A stretch of DNA of 44,145 bases from Bacteroidaceae bacterium (GTDB taxonomy: Bacteria > Bacteroidota > Bacteroidia > Bacteroidales > Bacteroidaceae). Below are positions 7,907-16,471 of the stretch, piece by piece. The position numbers and the translations under genes are program-made. Within the stretch, counting starts at the first letter, position 1, and every line of letters begins with the position of its first letter. Below the pieces are notes generated by a model, which saw nothing but the letters and a program-made list of their open reading frames with translations, was not told the origin of the DNA and made no database searches. The DNA lies in the NCBI GenBank assembly GCA_017541265.1, contig JAFXZK010000119.1, positions 1 to 44,145 of the forward strand, in the 5' to 3' direction.

Positions 7907-7937
7907 GCAAAAAAACTCACGGACAAGCCGTGAGTTT
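7907..7937 (-). terminator. Rho-independent terminator after atpB
   Basis: On the minus strand a perfect 9-bp stem AACTCACGG / CCGTGAGTT with a 5-nt loop (CTTGT) is followed by a T run. It lies 33 bp after the stop of the V-ATPase B gene and closes the operon there. Confidence 0.9.
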
Positions 7938-7969
7938 AATTTATTTGTCGGAAAATGTAATGCTCTATC

Positions 7970-9295
7970 CTATTCCGTCCAGTAGATATCGGTGAACTCC
8001 TTCTTGATGTTCACCTCTTCAAGCTTGAAGTACTTGCGGAAGAGGCTCCATGTCACGTCGAGCATCTCTTCTGTATTGAGGTTGACGTCGATGGCGAGGA
8101 GTTTGCTCGAATAGTCCTTTGCGAAGTCGAGGCAACGGTTGTCGTAATCGGTGAGGTCGAAGCCGTTCTCCAGCTTTGTCTTGGCGTTGGCAGCATCAGC
8201 ATAAAGACGAATGGCTGCGTTCATCACCTGGCTGTGGTCCTTCCTTGTCTTCTTTCCTGCGACAAGTTGCTTCAGACGGGACAGCGAACGGAACGGATCG
8301 ACAATGACCTTGCCCACGTCACTATCGCGGCGCAGATAGAGCTGACCCTCCGTGATGTAACCCGTGTTGTCGGGAACAGCATGAGTAATGTCGCCACCTG
8401 ACAGCGTGGTCACGGCGATGATGGTGATTGAGCCGCCGCCAGCACTCTCGGGGAACTGCACAGCCTTCTCGTATATCTTTGCCAAGTCGGAATAGAGCGA
8501 ACCGGGCATTGAGTCCTTCGACGGGATTTGGTCCATACGGTTGCTCACGATGGAGAGTGAATCGGCATAGCTGGTCATATCGGTCAGCAGGACGAGCACG
8601 GTCTCGCGCTTCTCAACGGCGAAGTACTCGGCAGCCGTCAGCGCCATGTCGGGAATGAGGAGTCGCTCTACGGCAGGGTCTTCTGTGGTGTTGATGAAGG
8701 AGATGATGCGGTCGAGTGCGCCGGCGTTGGCGAAGGTGTTGCGGAAGAAGTAGTAGTCGTCGTTGGTCATACCCATACCGCCCAGAATAATCTTGTCGGC
8801 CTTGGCACGCATGGCAACGAGCGCCATGACTTCATTGAACGGCTGGTCGGGGTCAGCGAAGAAAGGAATCTTCTGACCAGAGACAAGCGTGTTGTTGAGG
8901 TCAATACCGGCAATACCCGTGGCGATGAGTTCGCTGGGCTGCTTGCGGCGGACGGGGTTCACAGAGGGACCGCCAATCGGCACTTCCTTTCCTTCAACCT
9001 CTGGGCCGCCGTCGATAGGTTGACCGTAAGCGTTGAAGAAACGTCCTGCCAGCTGTTCGCTGACCTTGAGGGACGGGCTCTTGCCGAGGAACACAACCTC
9101 TGCGTTTGTGGGAATGCCGCCAGTGCCTTCGAAGACCTGTAGTGTCACGTCGTCGCCCATAATCTTTACCACCTGTGCCAGCTTGCCGTTGATGGTTGCC
9201 AACTCATCATAGCCGACACCCTTCGCCTTGAGTGCACACGTTGCCTTCGTTATCTGGCTAATCTTTGTATATACCTTTTGAAATGCTGTTGCCAT
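7970..9295 (-). CDS. atpB: V-type ATP synthase subunit B
   Basis: A 441-residue non-catalytic B subunit of a V/A-type ATPase, part of the peripheral A3B3 head. The N-terminal barrel is followed by RFFNAYGQPIDGGPEV and the segment SGQKIPFFADPDQPF, which occupies the place of the P-loop in the A subunit but lacks GxxxxGKT, as expected for B. ARG-type interface sequence is present near the middle (LLTDMTSYADSL) and the C-terminal helices end in KKEFTDIYWTE. It is the last gene of the E-DUF2764-A-B operon and is separated from atpA by a 106-bp spacer built of 8-bp repeats. A terminator follows. The genes for D, I and K that normally follow are absent here. Confidence 0.97.
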   Translation of the reverse strand: MATAFQKVYTKISQITKATCALKAKGVGYDELATINGKLAQVVKIMGDDVTLQVFEGTGGIPTNAEVVFLGKSPSLKVSEQLAGRFFNAYGQPIDGGPEVEGKEVPIGGPSVNPVRRKQPSELIATGIAGIDLNNTLVSGQKIPFFADPDQPFNEVMALVAMRAKADKIILGGMGMTNDDYYFFRNTFANAGALDRIISFINTTEDPAVERLLIPDMALTAAEYFAVEKRETVLVLLTDMTSYADSLSIVSNRMDQIPSKDSMPGSLYSDLAKIYEKAVQFPESAGGGSITIIAVTTLSGGDITHAVPDNTGYITEGQLYLRRDSDVGKVIVDPFRSLSRLKQLVAGKKTRKDHSQVMNAAIRLYADAANAKTKLENGFDLTDYDNRCLDFAKDYSSKLLAIDVNLNTEEMLDVTWSLFRKYFKLEEVNIKKEFTDIYWTE

Positions 9296-9304
9296 AACTT
9301 GAAA

Positions 9305-9403
9305 GTTGAAAGGTTTTAAGGTTTCAGGTTTTGAGGTCGCTTCGCTTTCAGGTTCTGAGGTGGTAAAACCTCACAACCTTATAACCTCGTAACCTTATAA
9401 CCT
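9305..9403. repeat. 8-bp-phased repeat spacer between atpA and atpB
   Basis: From 9305 to 9360 seven 8-bp units run in phase (GTTGAAAG, GTTTTAAG, GTTTCAGG, TTTTGAGG, TCGCTTCG, CTTTCAGG, TTCTGAGG). After 3 nt, five units of the opposite polarity follow (TAAAACCT, CACAACCT, TATAACCT, CGTAACCT, TATAACCT; 9364-9403). The two arms are partly complementary (AGG-rich against CCT-rich) and could fold into a long imperfect hairpin in the mRNA. The last unit includes part of the atpA stop codon. Confidence 0.85.
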
Positions 9404-11144
9404 ATTTAATCATTTCTTCTATTTGCTTGATGTAGTCATAGTACTGCTCACTCTTGTACTGCGAGTAGTTCATCTGTTTGCAGAGGTTGATGAGCTTCTT
9501 GAAGTAGTCGATGACATCGAGGAAGATGTCAAACTGGTAGTCGTCCTTATCGCAGATCTTCGTGACGAGGTTCAGTATCTCTTCCTGACGTTCGAGAGGC
9601 GTCACGGCATCCACCTCGTCGAAAGCATCCTGCTGGAGGATGACATAGTCGATAACCTCGGACTTCCAGAAGACGATGTGATAATCAACAGGCACACCGT
9701 CGTCGCCCAAAATGTTGATTTGCTCGGCAATCTCCTTGCCGCGCTGCATACGCGTCTTCAACTTCATTATCTTCGGAATCCATTCCTCGTTGATGTGCTC
9801 CTTGATGTAATCGGCGAACTCTGGATATTCGAGGTACTTTGAGTAAGAGTCAATGGGGTTGACAGCCGGGTAGCGCTTCTTGTCGGCACGATCCTGTTCG
9901 AGTGCGTAGAAGCAACGCGCCACCTTCTTGGTGTTCTCCGTGACAGGCTCCTTCAAGTTACCACCGGCAGGCGATACCGTGCCGAGGAAGGTGACGGAAC
10001 CCACCTCGCCGTTGTTGAGATAGACATAACCGGCACGTCCGTAGAAGTTCGAGATGAGGGCACCCAAATCCATTGGGAAGGCATCGGGGCCAGGTAGCTC
10101 TTCCATGCGGTTCGACATCTCACGCAATGCCTGTGCCCAGCGGGATGTGGAGTCGGCCATCAAGAGGACGCGCAAGCCCATCGAACGGTAGTACTCTGCC
10201 ATCGTCATGGCTGTATAGACGGAAGCTTCACGGGCTGCAACAGGCATATTGGAGGTGTTGGCGATGATGATGGTACGCTCCATCAGTTGGCGGCCTGTGT
10301 GCGGGTCAACCAGCTCGGGGAACTCTGTGAAGATTTCCACGACCTCATTGGCACGTTCACCGCAGGCTGCAATCACCACGATGTCGGCCTCCGCCTGCTT
10401 CGATATAGCGTGCTGCAACACAGTCTTGCCTGTACCGAAGGGGCCTGGGATGAAGCCTGTGCCGCCCTCCACGATAGGATTGAAGGTGTCGATGGTACGG
10501 ACGCCTGTCTCCAGCAGTTTGAATGGACGCGGCTTCTCCTTGTAGTTCGTCATGGCGAACTTCACGGGCCAGTGCTGCACCATATCGACCTTGATGTCCT
10601 CACCCTGTTCGTTGGTCAGCACGGCGATGGTGTCATGTATCTTGTACTGGCCTTTCGCCACGATGCTCTTCACGATGGCTGTACCTTTCATCTGGAAGGG
10701 AGCCATAATCTTCAGGGGCTGATGGTTCTCTTCGACCTTGCCGAGCCAGTCGCTTGCCTGCACCTTGTCGCCAACCTTCACGAGCGGCTCAAACTCCCAG
10801 AGGCGTTCTGCGTCGAGCGGCTCGGTGTATTGTCCGCGACGGAGGAAGACACCCTCCATCTTGTCAAGGTCGTTTTGCAGGCCGTCGTAGTTGTGGCTGA
10901 GCATACCAGGACCGAGCTGAATCTCCAGCATGTGTCCTGTGAACTCTGCCTCGGCACCTACCTTGAGGCCGCGCGTGCTTTCGAAGACCTGCACATATAC
11001 GTCCTGACCGAGTATCTTGATAACCTCTGCCATCAGTCGGTCGCCGTCTGTTGTGATGTAGCATATCTCTCCTTGGAGCACAGGACCGTCAACCCTGAGC
11101 GTCACCATGTTGGAGACTACGCCACTTACAAATCCTTTTGTCAT
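9402..11144 (-). CDS. atpA: V-type ATP synthase subunit A (catalytic)
   Basis: A 580-residue catalytic A subunit. The Walker A motif GPFGTGKT lies at 234-241, and the catalytic glutamate is Glu263 in the CGER motif. A Walker B-like strand (LRVLLMADSTSRWAQAL) follows, then GPDAFPMDLGALISNFYGRAG. The long non-homologous insert typical of A subunits spans about residues 100-190. Length is normal for the family. The enzyme couples ATP hydrolysis or synthesis to H+ or Na+ movement when joined to a membrane rotor. It is third in the operon, 39 bp after DUF2764. The membrane and stalk subunits are not encoded in this window. Confidence 0.98.
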   Translation of the reverse strand: MTKGFVSGVVSNMVTLRVDGPVLQGEICYITTDGDRLMAEVIKILGQDVYVQVFESTRGLKVGAEAEFTGHMLEIQLGPGMLSHNYDGLQNDLDKMEGVFLRRGQYTEPLDAERLWEFEPLVKVGDKVQASDWLGKVEENHQPLKIMAPFQMKGTAIVKSIVAKGQYKIHDTIAVLTNEQGEDIKVDMVQHWPVKFAMTNYKEKPRPFKLLETGVRTIDTFNPIVEGGTGFIPGPFGTGKTVLQHAISKQAEADIVVIAACGERANEVVEIFTEFPELVDPHTGRQLMERTIIIANTSNMPVAAREASVYTAMTMAEYYRSMGLRVLLMADSTSRWAQALREMSNRMEELPGPDAFPMDLGALISNFYGRAGYVYLNNGEVGSVTFLGTVSPAGGNLKEPVTENTKKVARCFYALEQDRADKKRYPAVNPIDSYSKYLEYPEFADYIKEHINEEWIPKIMKLKTRMQRGKEIAEQINILGDDGVPVDYHIVFWKSEVIDYVILQQDAFDEVDAVTPLERQEEILNLVTKICDKDDYQFDIFLDVIDYFKKLINLCKQMNYSQYKSEQYYDYIKQIEEMIK

Positions 11145-11171
11145 GTTATCTTGCTGTATTTTGTTTAATCT

Positions 11172-11195
11172 TTCGTTATTACGTTATCTCGTCAT
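11172..11195. repeat. 8-bp tandem repeat (x3) over the DUF2764 stop codon
   Basis: Units TTCGTTAT, TACGTTAT and CTCGTCAT. On the minus strand the TAA stop of the DUF2764 gene lies within the middle unit, in the short spacer before atpA. Confidence 0.7.
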
Positions 11196-12056
11196 TCCCT
11201 TCTGCGCCATGTTTGGTGCGACGAATTCTTCAGGGACCTTTGCCTCGCTCCTTAAATCATCAATAATCTTTTGGAAAGTTTCCTTGCCTTGTTCTACATC
11301 GAGCTTTGCCCAGCGTTCCTGCATCTCAAGTTTGCAGAGATAGGCGAAAACGGCTTCCATGCTGAAGGGTTCGAAGAAGGTATGTTCGTCAAGCCATATC
11401 CATTTGAAGGCGTCGATCATCTTCTCTTTGCGGACAGGGTCTTCTTCATCGACAATCTTCATCAGCTGCGGGATGTAGTCGAACTCCAGGCCGAGGTTGA
11501 AGTCCTTTGTTTTGTTCTCGCGTATCATTTCCTGCACCTCGCCTTCGCCCTTGATGAAGTCGCCGACACTCCAACCCTGCCCGCGTGCCAGCATGGCAGT
11601 GAGGATGTTGGTAATGTCGAGGTTGAGCTTGTACCAGCGGCGCATCATGCGGCTAGGACAGGTCTGGATAGCATAATCCAAGAACTGGAAAGCCATCTCG
11701 TCTTCGGGGAAGTAGCCTGCCTTGTCCTTGTTGAAGGCGAATTCACGGGCGAAGATGCTCATGAAGGCTGGGTAGCGGTGGACGTTGAAGTTCAGCTCGG
11801 TAGCGCTCATGATGAGGTCGCGCAGCTGTTCGAGCGAGAAGTTGCCCCACTGGTCGATGGCTGCCTCGGAATCCTTCAAGAGCTTGACGAGATTGACGCA
11901 GTCGAAGTGCAGGAAGAAATAGAAGAGCAGCTTCCTATCCTTCGGCGTCAGCACCTCCTCGCACTGCTCCCGCATGTCCTCGATGCTCATACCGGGCTTC
12001 GTGTCCTGCAGGTCAATGTCCGGCAAGCCGGCTATCATGCAATAGTAATTGGCCAT
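11184..12056 (-). CDS. DUF2764 family V-ATPase-associated protein
   Basis: A 290-residue, mostly alpha-helical protein without signal peptide, starting MANYYCMIAGLPDIDL. This start and the position between V-ATPase E and A identify it as the DUF2764 protein of Bacteroidetes V-ATPase operons. In that position archaeal-type operons carry the C (d-like) subunit, so it probably has an equivalent role linking the head to the membrane rotor; that is inference from synteny and helical character. The start codon directly follows the stop of subunit E (1 bp between), implying coupled translation. Confidence 0.9.
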   Translation of the reverse strand: MANYYCMIAGLPDIDLQDTKPGMSIEDMREQCEEVLTPKDRKLLFYFFLHFDCVNLVKLLKDSEAAIDQWGNFSLEQLRDLIMSATELNFNVHRYPAFMSIFAREFAFNKDKAGYFPEDEMAFQFLDYAIQTCPSRMMRRWYKLNLDITNILTAMLARGQGWSVGDFIKGEGEVQEMIRENKTKDFNLGLEFDYIPQLMKIVDEEDPVRKEKMIDAFKWIWLDEHTFFEPFSMEAVFAYLCKLEMQERWAKLDVEQGKETFQKIIDDLRSEAKVPEEFVAPNMAQKGMTR

Positions 12057-12057
12057 C

Positions 12058-12645
12058 TCAGAAGAGCATCTCTATGAGTTGCGGACGCAGGAAGTTCTTG
12101 AAGTACGTCTCGAACTCCTCCTTGCCGAAGTTCACCTTGTAACTGCCGTCGGCGGGAGCGATGGTGAGCAGAGTGTCTTTGCCATTCACCTTGTTGATGG
12201 TCACGCCCTTGTCGAGGAGAGCCTTTGCCTTGGCGGCGAAATATGCCTTGAGGCTGTCGGCTTCGCTGGTGGAGATAACAATGGGTTCGTCGCTGCTCCA
12301 CTTCTCTGCCAGAGCAACAGCAAACTGTCCGAGGAAGTCGGGGCTTGCCTTCAAGCCTTCGACAGCCTCTTTGACGACACCGTCGGTCAGGACGTTGGTC
12401 ACTTCGCTCTTGAGGGCGTTCAAAGCCTGACTGGTATACAACTTGAGTTCGTTGCGAGTATTGGCATCTGTCTCGCTGGCTTTCTTCTGCGCCTGCACAG
12501 TGATTTCCTGTGCCTGCTGACGGGCATCCTGCAGAATCTTCTCTGCCTGCTGCTTTGCCTCCTGGATGATGCGGTCGGCCTCTGCCTGCCCTTTCTCCAC
12601 GCCTTCGCGAAGGATTTTTTCGGTGAGTTCTTGTATCTTTTCCAT
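12058..12645 (-). CDS. atpE: V-type ATP synthase subunit E (peripheral stalk)
   Basis: A 195-residue protein whose first 75 residues form a charged, Ala/Gln/Glu-rich coiled coil (KGQAEADRIIQEAKQQAEKI), followed by a compact alpha/beta C-terminal domain, the architecture of the V/A-ATPase E stalk subunit. It is the first gene of the operon, with a well-formed promoter 33 bp upstream. Sequence identity within this family is low, so the call rests on architecture and operon position next to DUF2764, A and B. Confidence 0.9.
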   Translation of the reverse strand: MEKIQELTEKILREGVEKGQAEADRIIQEAKQQAEKILQDARQQAQEITVQAQKKASETDANTRNELKLYTSQALNALKSEVTNVLTDGVVKEAVEGLKASPDFLGQFAVALAEKWSSDEPIVISTSEADSLKAYFAAKAKALLDKGVTINKVNGKDTLLTIAPADGSYKVNFGKEEFETYFKNFLRPQLIEMLF

Positions 12646-12677
12646 TAGCTATTTGTGTATTAAAGCAAATTACGGCG

Positions 12678-12708
12678 CGAAGATACAAAAAACCTTTGGA
12701 TTCTCAAA
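12678..12708 (-). promoter_or_regulatory. Promoter of the V-ATPase operon
   Basis: On the minus strand a -33 TTTG (12705-12708) and a -7 TATCTTCG (12678-12685; one mismatch to TAnnTTTG) are separated by 19 nt. The start codon of subunit E is 33 nt downstream. Confidence 0.7.
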
Positions 12709-12731
12709 GCAACGTCCTGAATTTTTCCTTT

Positions 12732-12851
12732 GTTCGGGCAGATTTGTAATCCGATCGCATTGAATATAGGGATTTGTAATCCCGCAATTTATATTTTATC
12801 GCATTACAAATGCTCATATCCAAAACTGACGGATTACAAATCCGCCAGGAC
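12732..12851 (+). repeat. Four-hairpin element, copy A
   Basis: A 120-bp element between the V-ATPase promoter and the 3' end of the fucosidase gene. It contains four small hairpins with 3-nt loops: AGATT-TGT-AATCC (12741-12752), GGGATT-TGT-AATCCC (12769-12783), GCATT-ACA-AATGC (12801-12813) and CGGATT-ACA-AATCCG (12830-12844). The ends are GTTCGGG and CCAGGAC. Same order and spacing as copy B at 22076. Confidence 0.9.
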
Positions 12852-12852
12852 T

Positions 12853-14244
12853 TCAATAGACGCCTACTTCCGCTATAGACAATTTGCCTTGATGTCGGAT
12901 GACGGCGACGCGGACACGGCCTGCCTTGACGGGCGGGAAGCGATGTTGCTTGACGCGGCATTCGGGAGCATCGCCCTCGAAGAGCGTATGCCAGAGCTTG
13001 CCGTCGCTATACTCCAGCCTGTATGCCTGCATGCAGCCCTTCTTTCCCTCAACAATCGTGACGAGCGAGATGCTTTTCGTGCCTTGGAGATCAACTTCCC
13101 ACCAAGGTTCGCTGACAGTTGGATGCGAAGTCCAGGCAGAAGAGAAGTCGTCGTCGTTGGCAAAGTCGCCAATGCCGTAATCGTAGCTCCAGCTGTATTC
13201 TGTGGGGCAGCGCTTGGCGATGTTGCATAAAGTGATGGGCGGGTCGCACTGGGGGACAGGCTTTGTCGGTCCTTCATGCTTCCAGAGCTGACCGATCTGA
13301 CGGAGTGCCTCGACGGCGTTGTCGTCCATCAAGCCCTCGCGGTTGGGGGCGACATTGAGGATGAAATTGCAATAGGCCTCGTTGTAGGGGCGGATGTTTT
13401 CCTCAACAAGCCAGCGGACATCCTTGAGCTGGTCGGTAGGCATCGACTCCTTCCAGAACCATGTGCGCTGTATGCTCAGGCAGGCCAGGGCAGGCAGACG
13501 GTTCTCCGAGGTACTTATCTTCTGTCCTGCACCCTGCTCGTACGACTTGATGTCGGTGTAAAAGAGCGCTTCGCGTGGGTACTTGGCGGCGTTGAGGTCC
13601 ATGAGCAGACAGTTGGGCTGCAAGCTCTTGACGTAATCATAAATTTCGGGGAACGATATCTCGTCGTAGGAAATGCGCGACCAGGGAGCGTCCCAGCCGT
13701 CGATAATGAGGGCCGTGATGTCGCCGTACTGGGTGAGCAGCTCACGCAGCTGCGCCTTGATGTAGTCTGTGTGTTTCTTAGGTTTGATATGTCCTGGGCG
13801 GATGCGGTGGTGTGTGTCGAGGATGCTGTAGTACAGCATCACGGCAAGCCCTTCCTGCCTGAAGGCATCGACATACTGGCGCACGACATCCACATGGGCT
13901 GGCGACTGCATGGAGTTGTAGTCGGTGGTCTTGGTGTCCCAAATGCAAAAGCCGCTGTGGTGCTTTGTGGTGAGACAGCCGTAGGTCATGCCTGCGGCCT
14001 TGGCAGCCTTGGCCCACTGGTGGCAGTCAAGGTGCGTCGGGGCAAAGGCGGAGACGGGCATGTCGGGGTCGGGCCAGTCTTCGAGGGAATAGGTGGGCAT
14101 GTTATAGTGGATGAACATGCCGAAGCGGAGATCGACGAAAGCCTGCTGCAACTCATGCAAAGGCTTCTGCTGGGCAGCCGCCAGAAGGGCTGTCAGCAGG
14201 AAAGAGAGGAAGAGAATGGCCCTTTCAGATCTTATAGGTCTCAT
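12853..14244 (-). CDS. GH29 alpha-L-fucosidase with C-terminal F5/8-type domain
   Basis: A 463-residue secreted enzyme with signal peptide (residues 1-24, ending LLAAAQ). The GH29 core shows RFGMFIHYNMPTYSLEDW, GMTYGCLTTKHHSGFCIWDT and LIIDGWDAPWS; Asp182 is the likely catalytic nucleophile. It releases alpha-linked L-fucose from glycans, probably in the periplasm or at the cell surface. Residues from about 370 onward (SSAWTSHPTVSEPWWEVDLQ) form a discoidin/F5-8C-like carbohydrate-binding domain. The gene lies 34 bp after the FAS1 lipoprotein gene; the spacer is entirely 9-bp tandem repeat and the ATG at 14244 lies inside a repeat unit. The stop is next to a four-hairpin element. Confidence 0.92.
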   Translation of the reverse strand: MRPIRSERAILFLSFLLTALLAAAQQKPLHELQQAFVDLRFGMFIHYNMPTYSLEDWPDPDMPVSAFAPTHLDCHQWAKAAKAAGMTYGCLTTKHHSGFCIWDTKTTDYNSMQSPAHVDVVRQYVDAFRQEGLAVMLYYSILDTHHRIRPGHIKPKKHTDYIKAQLRELLTQYGDITALIIDGWDAPWSRISYDEISFPEIYDYVKSLQPNCLLMDLNAAKYPREALFYTDIKSYEQGAGQKISTSENRLPALACLSIQRTWFWKESMPTDQLKDVRWLVEENIRPYNEAYCNFILNVAPNREGLMDDNAVEALRQIGQLWKHEGPTKPVPQCDPPITLCNIAKRCPTEYSWSYDYGIGDFANDDDFSSAWTSHPTVSEPWWEVDLQGTKSISLVTIVEGKKGCMQAYRLEYSDGKLWHTLFEGDAPECRVKQHRFPPVKAGRVRVAVIRHQGKLSIAEVGVY

Positions 14245-14275
14245 AAGTCTTATAGGTCATATAGGCCCTATAGGG
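14231..14275. repeat. 9-bp tandem repeat (x5) at the GH29 start
   Basis: Units CTTATAGGT, CTCATAAGT, CTTATAGGT, CATATAGGC and CCTATAGGG. They fill the gap between the FAS1 gene stop and the GH29 start and continue into codons 2-5 of GH29. On the minus strand the unit is GACCTATAA, the same 9-mer as at the RND/TolC junction at 31881. Confidence 0.9.
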
Positions 14276-14278
14276 GCT

Positions 14279-16432
14279 TTACCAGATGTCCTCCGGCTTC
14301 TCTGGGCTGTCATAGATTTCCTTCGGACAATACTCGAAGTAGTCGAGGTAGAGTTCCGGCCTTTGCATGTCGGGCTGCACAGACTTGAAGCGCACATAAT
14401 AGGTCTTGCCCGGTTCGAGCGTCTGGCGCACAATGATATGGCGGCTACAGTTCTCCTTGGCACGGGCTGTTGTAGAGTTCATCTCGGTCTCGTGCTTTGT
14501 TGCCTTCATCAGGCCGTGATTGCGGAGCTTGTGGTCGATATCGATGATTTCGTCCTCATCCTTGCCAGAGTCCGACAAATCACCCCATGTGGCGTTTTCA
14601 CCAAAGGTTTGAACCACACCGTGCGTCATGTTAATAGGAATGCCTGCCACAGGCAGTTTGTCCGGGTCGCTGCCAAAGTACACCTGCACGATGCCTCGCG
14701 CAGCAGTGGCAAGAAGCTTGTAGCGGAACTCATAGGTGTTGCTCTTGGGAACAGGAGGCAGCCTGAACCTCATGTCGAACTTTCCCCATGCCTTGTCTTC
14801 ATCCTGACAATAGTTCGCCCAAGCGGTCTTGTAGCCATTATAATGAATGAACTCCGTCTGGTTGTTCATGAACGTCATGTTGTTGAAGTACGGGTAGTTC
14901 TTGGGAATATAGACATGCTGCCACCTGCCCTGTGGGCTGTCGGCACGCCGGATGCCATTGGTGATAGCCTCGGGGAAAAGGGAGAAGAGGTCGAAGCGGA
15001 TGCGCTCCTTGCCCAAGTCCTCGCGCGTGACGTCGTTATAGCCCAGAGGCTTGTCGATAGGATAGATGCAGGCGTTCGCGATGTCGTTGACAACAGCCAT
15101 TTCGCTGCTCGTCTCAATGAGGACACCACGCTTGTCTGGAGCACAGTAGCTCTCGTGTCCCGTTCCTGCCACCATGTCCTGGACATCTCTTTCGGGGAAG
15201 GTGTTGAGATAAATGCCGTTGCTCTCTGCGCTTTCGTATATCTTTATCAGGCGGTCGCCCCCATACACAGGATACCACTCCATGACCGGAATCGAGTATC
15301 GGGAAGGCCTGCTGATGTTGTAGTCCAACTCGTTGCAGTGATAGACAAGCTTGTTGGCGGGAATCTTCATGGGCAGGATGTGGTACACGGTCCACTGGTA
15401 GAGCATGTTCTTGGGCGATGTGTAGTTGGCATCGGCCACATAGCCGCCGTCGCTGAGGAACATGTTTTTTGAGACGATCCAGTTCTGCAATTTCTCTATG
15501 GCATCGGAAGCCGCGGGGTCGATGCCTTGCGACTGCCAGAAGTCGTCCGTTTCGCAGAAGAACGTGAAGCCGTACTTGCGGTGCTCAGGAGCATAGGCAT
15601 TGGGGTCGCCACTGATACGCGACATGTCGCTGCCGCCCTTATCCTCGTAGTTCTCCATGTCAGGAATTTCGCCAGCCTGGTACATGGATTCATAAACATC
15701 GTCACGCACCTTGCTCAGCGTGTCGAGCAGTCCGCAGGCCTGTAGTGCCTTGGCAAACATCAGGTAGCCTTCGGTCTTCTTGTCCAGAATGTTCTGTATG
15801 TAGCGTGCGCAAGACTCGTCTTTGGGTGCGATGACCTTGTGCAGCTGGTGTAGGACACCGTTGATGAGGGGAATGTCGCAGTTTCTGGGGTCAATGGGAC
15901 AATCCTTGTCAAGTTTGATTGTGTCGCCACTGCTACTGCTGACAGTCATCTTATGGTCATTTATGTTGGGCAGAGGGAACTCTGCATTCTCTTTTCCGTT
16001 TCCGAATGAAGTGATGTCGGAGATTGAATATCGCTGGGCTTCCATGTCGCCGCCATCAATGATTGAATTAAGCACAATGACTTTGCGGATGGAGTCAAGT
16101 TTTTCGACATCGGTGAAAGCGTCCCACGAGGGTTCGCTGATCAAGCCCTGTTCTACCAGGTCTTGCAAATATTCGTCAATCGCCTTATTGGTGATGGCGA
16201 AGCATGTGTAGTTACCACGCGCCGTCAGGAGCTGGTAAACGGAAGACTGACTCCTTTTACTCACAGGCACCAGCTTCGTCAGTGCGACATACTGCGAGTA
16301 GTCCTCGTGTGCTTCAAGATAACTGGCAACAGTATATTCTGTGAACACATAGCGTGCGGAGGTGTCTATCTCCTCCGTACAGGAACAAATGACAAAGAAT
16401 AAAGTCGAAAGTGTAAGGATCAGCTTCCTCAT
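14279..16432 (-). CDS. Fasciclin (FAS1)-domain lipoprotein
   Basis: The start is placed at ATG 16432 because MRKLILTLSTLFFVICSC is a lipoprotein signal peptide (Cys16 or Cys18 is the lipidated residue); a longer in-frame start at 16489 has no such reason. This gives 717 residues. Residues about 31-203 match FAS1, including YTCFAITNKAIDEYL and the conserved NGVLHQLHKVIAP box near the end of the domain. The remaining 500 residues form a second large beta-rich region ending in a domain with YEFRYKLLATAARGIVQVYFG and TYYVRFKSVQ that looks like a carbohydrate-binding sandwich. Such FAS1 lipoproteins are usually surface-exposed parts of glycan-use loci. It precedes GH29 in an apparent operon. Confidence 0.85.
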   Translation of the reverse strand: MRKLILTLSTLFFVICSCTEEIDTSARYVFTEYTVASYLEAHEDYSQYVALTKLVPVSKRSQSSVYQLLTARGNYTCFAITNKAIDEYLQDLVEQGLISEPSWDAFTDVEKLDSIRKVIVLNSIIDGGDMEAQRYSISDITSFGNGKENAEFPLPNINDHKMTVSSSSGDTIKLDKDCPIDPRNCDIPLINGVLHQLHKVIAPKDESCARYIQNILDKKTEGYLMFAKALQACGLLDTLSKVRDDVYESMYQAGEIPDMENYEDKGGSDMSRISGDPNAYAPEHRKYGFTFFCETDDFWQSQGIDPAASDAIEKLQNWIVSKNMFLSDGGYVADANYTSPKNMLYQWTVYHILPMKIPANKLVYHCNELDYNISRPSRYSIPVMEWYPVYGGDRLIKIYESAESNGIYLNTFPERDVQDMVAGTGHESYCAPDKRGVLIETSSEMAVVNDIANACIYPIDKPLGYNDVTREDLGKERIRFDLFSLFPEAITNGIRRADSPQGRWQHVYIPKNYPYFNNMTFMNNQTEFIHYNGYKTAWANYCQDEDKAWGKFDMRFRLPPVPKSNTYEFRYKLLATAARGIVQVYFGSDPDKLPVAGIPINMTHGVVQTFGENATWGDLSDSGKDEDEIIDIDHKLRNHGLMKATKHETEMNSTTARAKENCSRHIIVRQTLEPGKTYYVRFKSVQPDMQRPELYLDYFEYCPKEIYDSPEKPEDIW

Positions 16433-16471
16433 TGTTGTAATGTGAATGTTTTTCGCTATTATGTTAAAGAT

